From an uncultured Ideonella sp. (GTDB lineage Bacteria; Pseudomonadota; Gammaproteobacteria; Burkholderiales; Burkholderiaceae), in NCBI GenBank assembly GCA_946479475.1, contig CAMLGG010000010.1, forward strand, positions 1 through 42,583: a stretch of 42,583 bases of DNA, read 5' to 3'. The position numbers were made by a program, and so were the translations under genes. Under the pieces are notes generated by a model, which saw only the letters and a list, made by a program, of their open reading frames with translations, had not been told where the DNA came from and did not search any database. This document shows, in pieces, positions 15,502 to 22,706 of this stretch; positions within the stretch are counted from its first letter, which is position 1; every line of letters begins with the position of its first letter.

Positions 15502-16505
15502 CTCAGCACCCTCAGGGCGTCCGGATTGACGATGTTGGTCGGCTTGCCGTTGACGAAGGCCACCACGTTGTCGAAGGCAGCACCGAAGTACAGCTCGTAG
15601 CTGTCCTGCTCGACGTAGCCGATGTGCGGCGTGCAGACCGCGTTCTCCAGCCGCAGCAGCGGGTGCCCCTGCAGGATGGGCTCGGTCTCGAACACGTCGA
15701 CCGCCGCCATGCCCGGCCGGCCGCGGTTGAGCGCCGCCACCAGCGCCGACTCCTCGACCAGCTCGGCGCGCGAGGTGTTGACGAACAGCGCCGTGGGCTT
15801 CATCCGGCCCAGGTCGGCCAGCGTGACGACCTGGCGCGTGCGATCCGACAATCGCAGGTGCACGCTCAACACGTCACTCTCTTCAAAGGCCTGCTCGCGC
15901 GTGGCGAAGACCTCGTAGCCCTCGGCGAGGGCACGCTCGCGGGATTCGTCGCTGGCCCAGATCCGGACACTCATGCCGAAGGCCCGGCCGTAGCCGGCCA
16001 CCAGTGCGCCGATCTTGCCGTAGCCCCAGATGCCCAGGGTGCGACCGCGCAGCTGGGTGCCGATGCCGAAGTTGGGTGGCATCGAGGCCGACTTCAGGCC
16101 CGACTGCTGCCAGGCGCCGTGCTTCAAGTTGCCGATGTACTGCGGCAGCCGGCGCATGGCCGCCATGATCAGCGCCCAGGTCAGCTCGGCCGGCGCATGG
16201 GGCGAGCCCACGCCCTCGGCCACCGCGATGCCCAGCCGGGTGCAGGCTTCGATGTCGATGTGGGGGCCGACCTTTCCGGTCTGCGCGATCAGGCGCAGCT
16301 TGGGAAGCTTCTCGAGCAGCTGGCGGTTGAACTGCGTGCGCTCGCGGATGGCGACCAGCACCTCGGCGTCACGCAGGCGGATGGAGAGTTGACCCAGTCC
16401 CTTGACGGTGTTGGTGAACACCTTGGCGTTCAGGTCCTGGAGCCTGGACGCGCATTTGAGCTTGCGAACCGCGTCCTGGTAGTCGTCGAGGATGATGATG
16501 TTCAC
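15498..16505 (-). CDS. D-2-hydroxyacid dehydrogenase family protein
   Basis: A 335-residue NAD(P)-dependent enzyme of the 3-phosphoglycerate/formate dehydrogenase family, which interconverts 2-oxo and D-2-hydroxy acids. Rossmann motif GIWGYGKIG (158-166), and the catalytic Arg246 (NTSRAEL), Glu275 (FETEP) and His294 (TPHIGY) are all present. The start is set at the GTG giving MNIIILDDYQD, as I remember for homologues; a GTG 15 bases upstream (16520) is the alternative. The substrate is not assignable. The stop overlaps the MFS transporter start. It is 45 bases downstream of a pair of small unknown genes on the same strand. Confidence 0.87.
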   Translation of the reverse strand: MNIIILDDYQDAVRKLKCASRLQDLNAKVFTNTVKGLGQLSIRLRDAEVLVAIRERTQFNRQLLEKLPKLRLIAQTGKVGPHIDIEACTRLGIAVAEGVGSPHAPAELTWALIMAAMRRLPQYIGNLKHGAWQQSGLKSASMPPNFGIGTQLRGRTLGIWGYGKIGALVAGYGRAFGMSVRIWASDESRERALAEGYEVFATREQAFEESDVLSVHLRLSDRTRQVVTLADLGRMKPTALFVNTSRAELVEESALVAALNRGRPGMAAVDVFETEPILQGHPLLRLENAVCTPHIGYVEQDSYELYFGAAFDNVVAFVNGKPTNIVNPDALRVLR

Positions 16506-16550
16506 GCCCCGATTTTGCACCGGGGGTGAGGGGCCTCCGGCCAGGGGGCG

Positions 16551-16979
16551 TCAGCGAATGTAGCCGCCGGGATCGCCCACGGTGGCCGGGGCGTCCCAGG
16601 GCGCTGGCATGGTGGGCGGCAGGCTGGCACCCGGCTCGAAGCCGAAGGCCTCGGGGAAGATGCTGTCCAGGCTGCGGTAGAGCTCGGCCCGCAGGGCCCG
16701 GTGCCGGCGATCGTCCTGGCTCAGCGCGCGCAGCACGGGGCCGCGCAGCAGCCACAGATCGAGCGGGTCATCGGCCTGTCTGACCTGGTGGCGCAGCCAC
16801 TCGCCCTTGCGGTCCTCCAGCGGCGCGGTGGCGCGAAGGAAGAGCTGCTTCATCTCGACGAAGGCGCGTCGGGCCGCCAGGCGGGCGGCACGGTCCTGGG
16901 GCATGCCGATGAAGCCGTCGCCGGTGTCGGCGAAGACCGTCTCGAAGGCGGTGTCATCGAAATCAGGCTGTGCTGGCAT
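16551..16979 (-). CDS. Small helical protein of unknown function (paralogue of upstream neighbour)
   Basis: A 142-residue soluble protein with no motif I recognise. The N-terminus is acidic (FDDTAFETVFADTGDG), the middle is Arg/Leu-rich helix (AARRAFVEMKQLFLRAT, about 36-52), and LRALSQDDRRHRALRAELYRSLDSIFPE follows in the second half. That second half resembles the C-terminal half of the protein encoded immediately upstream (16984-17463), which suggests tandem duplication. The tail ends in a Pro/Gly-rich segment. The ATG lies 4 bases after the upstream stop codon, so the pair is surely co-transcribed. Function unknown. Confidence 0.65.
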   Translation of the reverse strand: MPAQPDFDDTAFETVFADTGDGFIGMPQDRAARLAARRAFVEMKQLFLRATAPLEDRKGEWLRHQVRQADDPLDLWLLRGPVLRALSQDDRRHRALRAELYRSLDSIFPEAFGFEPGASLPPTMPAPWDAPATVGDPGGYIR

Positions 16980-16983
16980 GGCG

Positions 16984-17463
16984 TCAGGCGTCGTGGCGTT
17001 GGCTGGGCCGGGCGGCACTGGTGGGGGCGTTCGGCGTGGTGGTGGTGGGGAAATGGCGGTTGACCAGGCGCAGGCGGCGATCCGCCTCGGCCTGGCTGCG
17101 GTGGCGGGCCACCACGCTGTAGAGCTCGGCCCGCAGGTGCCAGAGCTCGCGCAGGGAGCGGGCGGACTGGCCGCGCCGGCGCAGGTCGCAGGCGTCGGCG
17201 GCCGGAATGTCGGCCAGCGCGTCGGCGAAATCGCGCCGGGCCTGGTCGAGGATGTGCAGCCGCCGCTCGGCGGGGGCGTCACTGGTGCGCAGCCAGCCCC
17301 ACAGCGTCTTCCAGACCGGCTCGGCCTGGCCCCACACCGCCGCCGGGGGGCTGACCGAAGTGCGCCCCGGCAGCGTGCTGGCCGGAGGCTCCGGCCGCAG
17401 CCAGCGGCGGATGAGTCGGGGCGCTTTCATCCCGGCTTCTTCGGTCGAGGCGAGGGGCAACAT
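16984..17463 (-). CDS. Small helical protein of unknown function
   Basis: Up to 159 residues; an in-frame ATG at 17430 (MKAPRLIRRWLRPEPP) would give 148 and is a reasonable alternative, and neither start has a good ribosome-binding site at normal distance. The N-terminal third is Pro-rich and basic; residues about 65-140 are Arg/Leu/Ala helix with RRLHILDQARRDFADAL, RSLRELWHLRAELYSVV and RRLRLVNRHFP. The helical part resembles the downstream neighbour. No signal peptide or membrane span is clear. It follows the terminator at 17504-17521, so it probably heads the operon running to 13213. Function unknown. Confidence 0.6.
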   Translation of the reverse strand: MLPLASTEEAGMKAPRLIRRWLRPEPPASTLPGRTSVSPPAAVWGQAEPVWKTLWGWLRTSDAPAERRLHILDQARRDFADALADIPAADACDLRRRGQSARSLRELWHLRAELYSVVARHRSQAEADRRLRLVNRHFPTTTTPNAPTSAARPSQRHDA

Positions 17464-17503
17464 GAGGGCATTGTTCGCCCCCGGCCTCCTGCTGGAAGCG
17501 TGG

Positions 17504-17521
17504 AAAAAGCCCGGTCCGGGC
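17504..17521 (-). terminator. Intrinsic terminator after the BtuF-like gene
   Basis: On the - strand, 14 bases after the stop codon at 17536, a GC-rich inverted repeat (GCCCG and CGGGC, 17509-17521) is followed by five T (complement of 17508-17504). It separates the rnfB-nth-btuF unit from the downstream genes. Confidence 0.7.
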
Positions 17522-17535
17522 GGCTTTCTCGAAGA

Positions 17536-18414
17536 TCAGCGGGCCTGGTCGATGGCGTTGCACAGCTGCTCGGCGCCCTGCACGAAGCGCGGGCCCATGC
17601 GGCCGATGAGGTCGCCGTCCATCAGGGCAAAGCGCCCGGACTTCACCGCCTCGACCTGCGGGAAGCGCGGCCATAAGCCTCGCTCCGGGTGGTCGCCGGG
17701 CGCGCCCGCCATGGCGATCACCTGCGGATTGCGGCGCACGGCCGCCTCCCAGCTGACCGTCGGCGTGAGGGCGGGCAGCTCGCCGAACACATTGACGCCG
17801 CCACAAGCCGAGATGGCCTGGCTGATGAGGTGCTCGCGGTTGATGGTCATCAGCGGCTGGTGCCACAGCTGGTAGAAGACCCGCACGGGCTTGCGGCCTG
17901 CATGCTCGGCCTGCAGCCGCACCCACTGCTGCTCCACCTGCCGCGCCTGCGCCTCCCCGGCCTCGGCGTGGCCGAGCAACTGGCCGATCCGGCGCAGGCT
18001 GCTCGCGAGCTCGGCCACCGTGCGGATCTCGCTTTCGAACACCGGCACGCCCAGCGCCTGCAGCGGCGCGCGGGTCCGGTCGGGGAAGCCCGTGCGCCAG
18101 ACGAGGATCAGATCCGGCTTGAGGCGGGCGATCTGCTCGTGGTGCACGGCGGCGGCGTCGCCCACCACAGGCAGCTTCCGCGCTTCGGGAGGGAAGTCGC
18201 TGAACCTGCTCACGCCCACGACCTGCGCTCCACCGCCCACCGCGAAGGCCTGCTCGGTCAAATGCGGGCCGAGCGTGATCACGCGTTGCGCCGGCCGCGG
18301 CAGCCGGATGGTGTGGCCGCTGTCATCCACCACGCTCACCGGCTGGGCGCTGGCCATCGTCGCCACGACGACGGCGATGGCGCCCAGCAGGCTCCTGCAG
18401 CGGCCCTTCTCCAT
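17536..18414 (-). CDS. ABC-type cobalamin/metal-chelate binding protein (BtuF-like)
   Basis: A 292-residue periplasmic binding protein of the helical-backbone class III type. Signal peptide to about residue 23 (VVVATMASA), then VSVVDDSGHTIRLPRPAQRVITLGPHLTEQAFAVG split over residues 27-61, VGVSRFSDFPPEARKLPVVGD, a LKPDLILVW strand and GPRFVQGAEQLC near the end; these match BtuF-type vitamin B12 binding proteins more than siderophore ones. The cognate permease and ATPase genes are not in the window. The ATG overlaps the TGA of nth by one base (TGATG), so expression is coupled. An intrinsic terminator follows. Confidence 0.8.
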   Translation of the reverse strand: MEKGRCRSLLGAIAVVVATMASAQPVSVVDDSGHTIRLPRPAQRVITLGPHLTEQAFAVGGGAQVVGVSRFSDFPPEARKLPVVGDAAAVHHEQIARLKPDLILVWRTGFPDRTRAPLQALGVPVFESEIRTVAELASSLRRIGQLLGHAEAGEAQARQVEQQWVRLQAEHAGRKPVRVFYQLWHQPLMTINREHLISQAISACGGVNVFGELPALTPTVSWEAAVRRNPQVIAMAGAPGDHPERGLWPRFPQVEAVKSGRFALMDGDLIGRMGPRFVQGAEQLCNAIDQAR

Positions 18415-19055
18415 CACGTCGCGTTGGTCTTGGGCTCGAACTCGCACCACGGCCGCACCCGGCAAGCGGCGCAGCGCGGCAAGCGTGCCTGGCAGACGTA
18501 GCGGCCATGCAGGATGAGCCAGTGGTGGGCATCCACCCGGTAGGCCTCGGGCACGCGCTCGAGCAGCCTCTGCTCGACCTCCAGCGGATTCTTGCCAGGC
18601 GCCAGGCCGGTGCGGTTGGAGACGCGGAAGATGTGGGTGTCGACCGCCATCGTGGCCTCGCCGAAGGCCACGTTGAGCACCACGTTGGCCGTCTTGCGGC
18701 CGACGCCGGGCAGGGCTTCGAGCGCCTCGCGCTCGCGCGGCACGCGGCCGCCGTGCTGCTCGACGAGGATGCGGCAGGTTTCGACGAGGTGGCGGGCCTT
18801 CGTGCGGTACAGCCCGATGGTGCGGATGTAGCCCTCGACCCCCTCGACACCCAGCGCGAGCATCTTCGCCGGCGTCGGCGCCGCGGCGAAGAGGGCGCGG
18901 CTGGCCTTGTTCACGCTGGCGTCGGTGGCCTGCGCCGAGAGCAGCACGGCCGCCAGCAGCTCGAAGACGTTGGTGAACTCCAGCTCGGTCTCGGGATTCG
19001 GGTTGGCGGCCTTCAGGGTGGCGAAGAACTGCTCGATGTCGCGCGGGCTCATCAT
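18414..19055 (-). CDS. nth: Endonuclease III
   Basis: A DNA glycosylase/AP lyase that removes oxidised pyrimidines in base-excision repair. The 213-residue length is typical. The helix-hairpin-helix LPGVGRKTANVV carries the catalytic Lys121, and the catalytic Asp139 is in VDTHIFRVSNR. The C-terminal [4Fe-4S] cluster ligands are Cys188-x6-Cys195-x2-Cys198-x5-Cys204. Two consecutive ATGs (19055, 19052) both fit. It begins 11 bases after the rnfB-like stop, echoing the gamma-proteobacterial rnf(rsx)-nth gene order, and overlaps the BtuF-like gene by one base. Confidence 0.96.
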   Translation of the reverse strand: MMSPRDIEQFFATLKAANPNPETELEFTNVFELLAAVLLSAQATDASVNKASRALFAAAPTPAKMLALGVEGVEGYIRTIGLYRTKARHLVETCRILVEQHGGRVPREREALEALPGVGRKTANVVLNVAFGEATMAVDTHIFRVSNRTGLAPGKNPLEVEQRLLERVPEAYRVDAHHWLILHGRYVCQARLPRCAACRVRPWCEFEPKTNAT

Positions 19056-19066
19056 CGTCGGGGGGC

Positions 19067-19762
19067 TCAGGCTTTCTCGCGCTTCGCCCGGGCGCGCGCG
19101 AGCGCAGCCTCGATCACCGAGCGCTTGTGGTCGATCACGGCCGGGTCGGTGTGGCGCGTCTGGTTGGGCAGGTCGGCCAGCTTGCGCTCGGCCTTGGCGG
19201 CCAGGCGCTCGTCGTTCTCTCGCCGGGCCCGCTCGCGGCGCTGCTTCTGCGCGCCGTAGCGCTCGCGGGCGAGGTCGGCCTGCTCTGCGCTCCAGGCGGC
19301 CCAGCCCGTGCGCTCGCCGGTCACCGGCTCCATCACGATGCAGTCGACCGGACAGGCGGGGATGCACAGCTCGCAGCCGGTGCATTCGGCCTCGATCACG
19401 GTATGCATCTTCTTGGCCGCGCCCACGATGCAATCCACCGGGCAGGCCTTGATGCACAGCGTGCAGCCGATGCACCAGGCCTCGTCGATCACCGCCACGC
19501 CTCGCGGGCCTTCGGCGCCATGGCTCGCGTCGAGCCCGACGACAGCCCGCCCGGTGATGGCGGACAGCCTGGCGATGCCTTCGGCGCCGCCGGGCGGGCA
19601 CTGGTTGATGTCGGCGTGACCCGTGGCGATGGCGGACGCATAGCCGCGGCAATCGGGGTAGCCGCAGCGCGTGCACTGGGTCTGCGGCAGGGCCGCGTCG
19701 ATGCGCTCGGCCAGCGCTGCCTGGGCGGGGGAGAGATCGGTGGGCGGTGCTTCGAGGCTCAC
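19067..19762 (-). CDS. rnfB: RnfB-like iron-sulfur protein without membrane anchor
   Basis: A 231-residue ferredoxin-type protein. First cluster motif: Cys30-x2-Cys33-x4-Cys38-x16-Cys55, the 4Fe-4S domain that precedes the ferredoxins in RnfB. Two [4Fe-4S] ferredoxin motifs follow: [12 protein letters not shown] with Cys111, and [12 protein letters not shown] with Cys141. The Arg/Glu/Ala-rich C-terminal third (from about 150) is a long helix. RnfB normally has an N-terminal membrane helix and works with RnfACDGE; here the N-terminus is hydrophilic and no other rnf gene is adjacent. It is therefore an orphan, soluble version, probably an electron donor for some unknown partner; the adjacent nth gene encodes a 4Fe-4S protein. 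Confidence 0.88.
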   Translation of the reverse strand: MSLEAPPTDLSPAQAALAERIDAALPQTQCTRCGYPDCRGYASAIATGHADINQCPPGGAEGIARLSAITGRAVVGLDASHGAEGPRGVAVIDEAWCIGCTLCIKACPVDCIVGAAKKMHTVIEAECTGCELCIPACPVDCIVMEPVTGERTGWAAWSAEQADLARERYGAQKQRRERARRENDERLAAKAERKLADLPNQTRHTDPAVIDHKRSVIEAALARARAKREKA

Positions 19763-19793
19763 CGGCGGATTATCCCCGCCGCTTCCCTGTGGC

Positions 19794-20522
19794 TCAGGGG
19801 GCCGGGCGCATCAGGCGCGCGACGGTGCCATCGGCCTTCAGCTTGTCGAAGGCGGCGCGCGTGCGCTTGACGATCTCGTCCGGCGTGCCGCGGCTGTAGG
19901 CCATGTAGATGCCGGTGGTCATCTCGTCCAGCGTCAGCACCTTCTGCAGCGCCGCCGGGTCGACCTGCGCCTCCTTGCAGAAGCGCGTGACGTCGTTTTC
20001 GGGCAGCGGCAGGAGCGCCACCTTGCGATCCAGCAGCATGCGCAGACTGTCGGAGTTGCGGGCGGAGACGACGAGCTTGTCGAAGCCTCGCGATTGCAGG
20101 TACTGCTGGCGCACGTCGTCGCGCATCACCGCCACCGCGTAGCGTCTGGCGTCGGACAGGTCGTTCACCACGACGTCGTTGCGGTCGCGAAGCTTGTACA
20201 GGTGGTACTGGATCCGCATGAACTCGCCGGCCCACTGGAACTGGGTCTCGCGCGCCGGAGTGCGGGCGATGAGGAAGATCAGCGTGGAGGGCTCCTGCAG
20301 CGCCATGTCGTAGGCGCGCGCCCAGGGGTAGAGCGCGAGGCGGTAGTCGGTCAGGCCGGCGCGCTTGAGCGACATCTCGACGATCTCCGTCGCCGGGCCG
20401 GCGACCTTGCCGTCCTGCAGGTAGGTGTAGGAGGAGTCCTCCGTCACCACCTTGATGGTCTGCGCCTGGCTTGTTGCAGCGAACAGCGCCAGCGCCAGTG
20501 TTGCGATCAGCCTTCCGGGCAT
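19794..20522 (-). CDS. Periplasmic solute-binding protein (SBP_bac_3-like), second of pair
   Basis: A 242-residue protein of the amino-acid-binding (type II) family. Signal peptide [20 protein letters not shown], then [29 protein letters not shown] (shared with the other binding protein, 21888-22658), [11 protein letters not shown], and a hinge with [23 protein letters not shown]. The start ATG at 20522 follows GAGGAGG at 8 bases. It lies immediately downstream of the diguanylate cyclase gene (13-base gap) in a three-gene operon. No permease or ATPase gene is present, so a sensing rather than transport role fits better. The ligand is unknown. Confidence 0.83.
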   Translation of the reverse strand: MPGRLIATLALALFAATSQAQTIKVVTEDSSYTYLQDGKVAGPATEIVEMSLKRAGLTDYRLALYPWARAYDMALQEPSTLIFLIARTPARETQFQWAGEFMRIQYHLYKLRDRNDVVVNDLSDARRYAVAVMRDDVRQQYLQSRGFDKLVVSARNSDSLRMLLDRKVALLPLPENDVTRFCKEAQVDPAALQKVLTLDEMTTGIYMAYSRGTPDEIVKRTRAAFDKLKADGTVARLMRPAP

Positions 20523-20535
20523 GCGTCGGTCCTCC

Positions 20536-21891
20536 TCATTCGGCAATGCGGTCGCGGCCCTGGGCCTTGGCGCGGTACAGCGCCTGGTCCGCCTGGTGCA
20601 GCAACTGGTCGAAGCGGTCCATCGTGGCCGGGTCGAACGAAGCCAGGCCGATGCTCAGCGTCACGTGGGGCGAGGTGGGCGAGCCGCTGTGCGGGATCGC
20701 CTCGGTGGCCAGTCGCCGGCGCAGGCGCTCGGCTGCTTCGCGGGCATGCCGGGCATCCACGCCGGGCAGCAGCACGGCGAACTCCTCGCCGCCGATGCGC
20801 GCCACGAGTTCGCCGGCCCGTGCGAAGTTGTCGCGCAGCAGCCGCGCCACGGCGGCCAGGCAGACGTCGCCCTGGGCGTGGCCGTGGCAGTCGTTGTAGT
20901 GCTTGAAGTGGTCCACGTCGCACATCAGCACGGACAAGGGCTGCCCGCTGCGCTGCGCACGCCGGAACTCGACGTCCTTGGTCTCGTCGAACTGGCGGCG
21001 GTTGGCCAGGCCGGTCAGCGGGTCGCTCCGCGACGCTTCCTCCAGCCGCTTGTTGGCTGCACGCAGCTCGGCGGTCTGCTCGTCGACCAGCTCGGCGAGC
21101 CGGTCACGGTGCGATGCCAGGTCGCGCTCGTACTGCTGCTGCCGCTCCAGGTAGCTGGAGAGCTTCGACTGCAGGTCGTTGACCCCCGTCTCGAGCAGGC
21201 TCAGCTCGTCGCCGCTGCCGTCCTGCCGTTGGAGGCGCAGCCGCTGGCCGAGCGTCGCGGGCGTGAGGCGGCCGAGATGCTGGGCGATGTAGCGCACGTG
21301 CAGGGTCACCGAGCGGTTGAACAACCACATCACCACGCCGGCCAGCAGCAGGGTCTGGATGGCCTGCGTCAGGGCGATGCCTAGCGCTTCGTCGCGCAGG
21401 CGGGCCCAGAGCAGGCGCTCGTCGCCCACCAGGATCAGCTCGCCCACCACTTCACGCGCACCGGGGTAGGGCTCGTAGGTGAGCTGGCTGTGGACGCTGG
21501 GAGCCCGGGTCGGGCCCGGCAGTTCGCTGCGACGCGCCTGCAGGACCTCGGGCTCGCGGCCGGGCTGGACGATGCGCAGGCGGGCCTCTCCGACGGAGGC
21601 GACCTGGGCGGCGCTTTCGAGCTGCGTCTTCAGCGCATCGCGGTCCATCTCCCAGATGGCCTTGGACAGCGTGCGTTGGAAGACGTGGTCGATCAGCGCC
21701 AGCTCGGCGCTCATGGCCTCGACATTGCCCTGCCAGGCCGACCAGGTCCGCACGGCGACGGCGGCCAGCGTGAACACCAGGCCGAAGGCCAGCGTGGCCA
21801 GCACCATTCGGCGGCCGAGCGATGCGCCGCGCGGCCGAGCCGGCGCCGGCTCGTCGGGCCAGATCGACTCGATGTCGGGAGAGAGGCTCAC
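20536..21891 (-). CDS. Membrane diguanylate cyclase (GGEEF)
   Basis: A 451-residue inner-membrane protein that should make cyclic di-GMP. Transmembrane helix 1 (about 29-48), a periplasmic segment of about 120 residues (49-168), helix 2 (171-191), a HAMP-like linker, coiled coil (245-285) and GGDEF domain from SDPLTGLANRR (289). The active-site signature is GGEEF (367-371) with metal-binding CDVDHF (Asp325, Asp327). The product-inhibition site is RxxE rather than RxxD (Arg-Ala-Gly-Glu at 358-361), so feedback inhibition may be weak. The start is the GTG overlapping the TGA of the first binding-protein gene (GTGA); longer in-frame sequence lies over that gene and is not coding. Confidence 0.9.
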   Translation of the reverse strand: MSLSPDIESIWPDEPAPARPRGASLGRRMVLATLAFGLVFTLAAVAVRTWSAWQGNVEAMSAELALIDHVFQRTLSKAIWEMDRDALKTQLESAAQVASVGEARLRIVQPGREPEVLQARRSELPGPTRAPSVHSQLTYEPYPGAREVVGELILVGDERLLWARLRDEALGIALTQAIQTLLLAGVVMWLFNRSVTLHVRYIAQHLGRLTPATLGQRLRLQRQDGSGDELSLLETGVNDLQSKLSSYLERQQQYERDLASHRDRLAELVDEQTAELRAANKRLEEASRSDPLTGLANRRQFDETKDVEFRRAQRSGQPLSVLMCDVDHFKHYNDCHGHAQGDVCLAAVARLLRDNFARAGELVARIGGEEFAVLLPGVDARHAREAAERLRRRLATEAIPHSGSPTSPHVTLSIGLASFDPATMDRFDQLLHQADQALYRAKAQGRDRIAE

Positions 21892-22658
21892 TGCCAGCGC
21901 CGCCGGATGGCTTCGTAGGTGCCGTTGCGGCGCACCGTCTCGAGCGCCTTGCGGAAGCGCTCGACCGTCGCGTCGGGCGTCTTGGCGCTGAAGGCCATGT
22001 TGAGCCCGCCGTCCGCGGCCAGGTCCGCCAGGTCCAGGACCCTGTGCATCACGCGCTCGGGGTCGTCGCCGGCCTGGCGCGCCAGGAAGGTGGCGTTCAG
22101 CTCGTTGGCGATCCACAGGTCGACGCGGCCGGCCTTGAGCTTCTCGTAGTTCAGCTCGTAGCGGTTGCTCGATTGCAGGTTCTTGCCGATGAGAAAGCCG
22201 TGGGCCAGCAGGTATTGCTCGCCGGCGTCCTCGTTCACCGTCGCCGTCTGCAGCCGCCGGGCCTCGTCCAGATGGCGCAAGGGACCGACGCGATCGGCGC
22301 GGGCGAAGAGGTACCAGTGCGTCGGGGCCACCACGCCCACCCACTTGAACAGCTTCTCGCGCTGCGGGGTGCGGGTGATCGAGTAGATCAGGACGTTCTC
22401 TTCGTTCAGCGCGATGTCGTAGGCCCGCGCCCAGGGCATCGAGTGGATGGGCGCCTGGATGCCGGCCTCCTTCATCACCGCCTGGACGACCTCGGTGCTC
22501 ATGCCCGTGATCTGGCCGCCCTGGGTCATGTTGTAGGGCGGGAGCTCCTCGGTGACGACGCGCAGTTCGCCGCCTGCCAGGGCGGTCGCGGCACAGCCGG
22601 CCAGCGCCATGGCAAGGAGGGGCCGCAGCGCGCGGCCGACGGCGGCGGAAAGCTTCAT
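21888..22658 (-). CDS. Periplasmic solute-binding protein (SBP_bac_3-like), first of pair
   Basis: A 256-residue amino-acid-binding-type protein. The N-terminus has a hydrophobic core with LAGC at Cys22, a possible lipobox, so it may be a lipoprotein; cleavage at ALA-GG (residue 28) is the alternative. Then LRVVTEELPPYNM, MSTEVVQAVMKEAGI, MPWARAYDIALNEE and ITRTPQREKLFKWVG, typical of SBP_bac_3 domains. It is a paralogue of the binding protein at 19794-20522 with the PWARAYD motif in common. Its TGA overlaps the GTG start of the diguanylate cyclase, implying that ligand binding and c-di-GMP synthesis belong together, as in the Vibrio NspS-MbaA pair. Confidence 0.85.
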   Translation of the reverse strand: MKLSAAVGRALRPLLAMALAGCAATALAGGELRVVTEELPPYNMTQGGQITGMSTEVVQAVMKEAGIQAPIHSMPWARAYDIALNEENVLIYSITRTPQREKLFKWVGVVAPTHWYLFARADRVGPLRHLDEARRLQTATVNEDAGEQYLLAHGFLIGKNLQSSNRYELNYEKLKAGRVDLWIANELNATFLARQAGDDPERVMHRVLDLADLAADGGLNMAFSAKTPDATVERFRKALETVRRNGTYEAIRRRWQ

Positions 22659-22706
22659 GTCGGCCTTATCGGCCGACCGCCACGCGAGTTGAGCGCGCCA
22701 GGCGCT

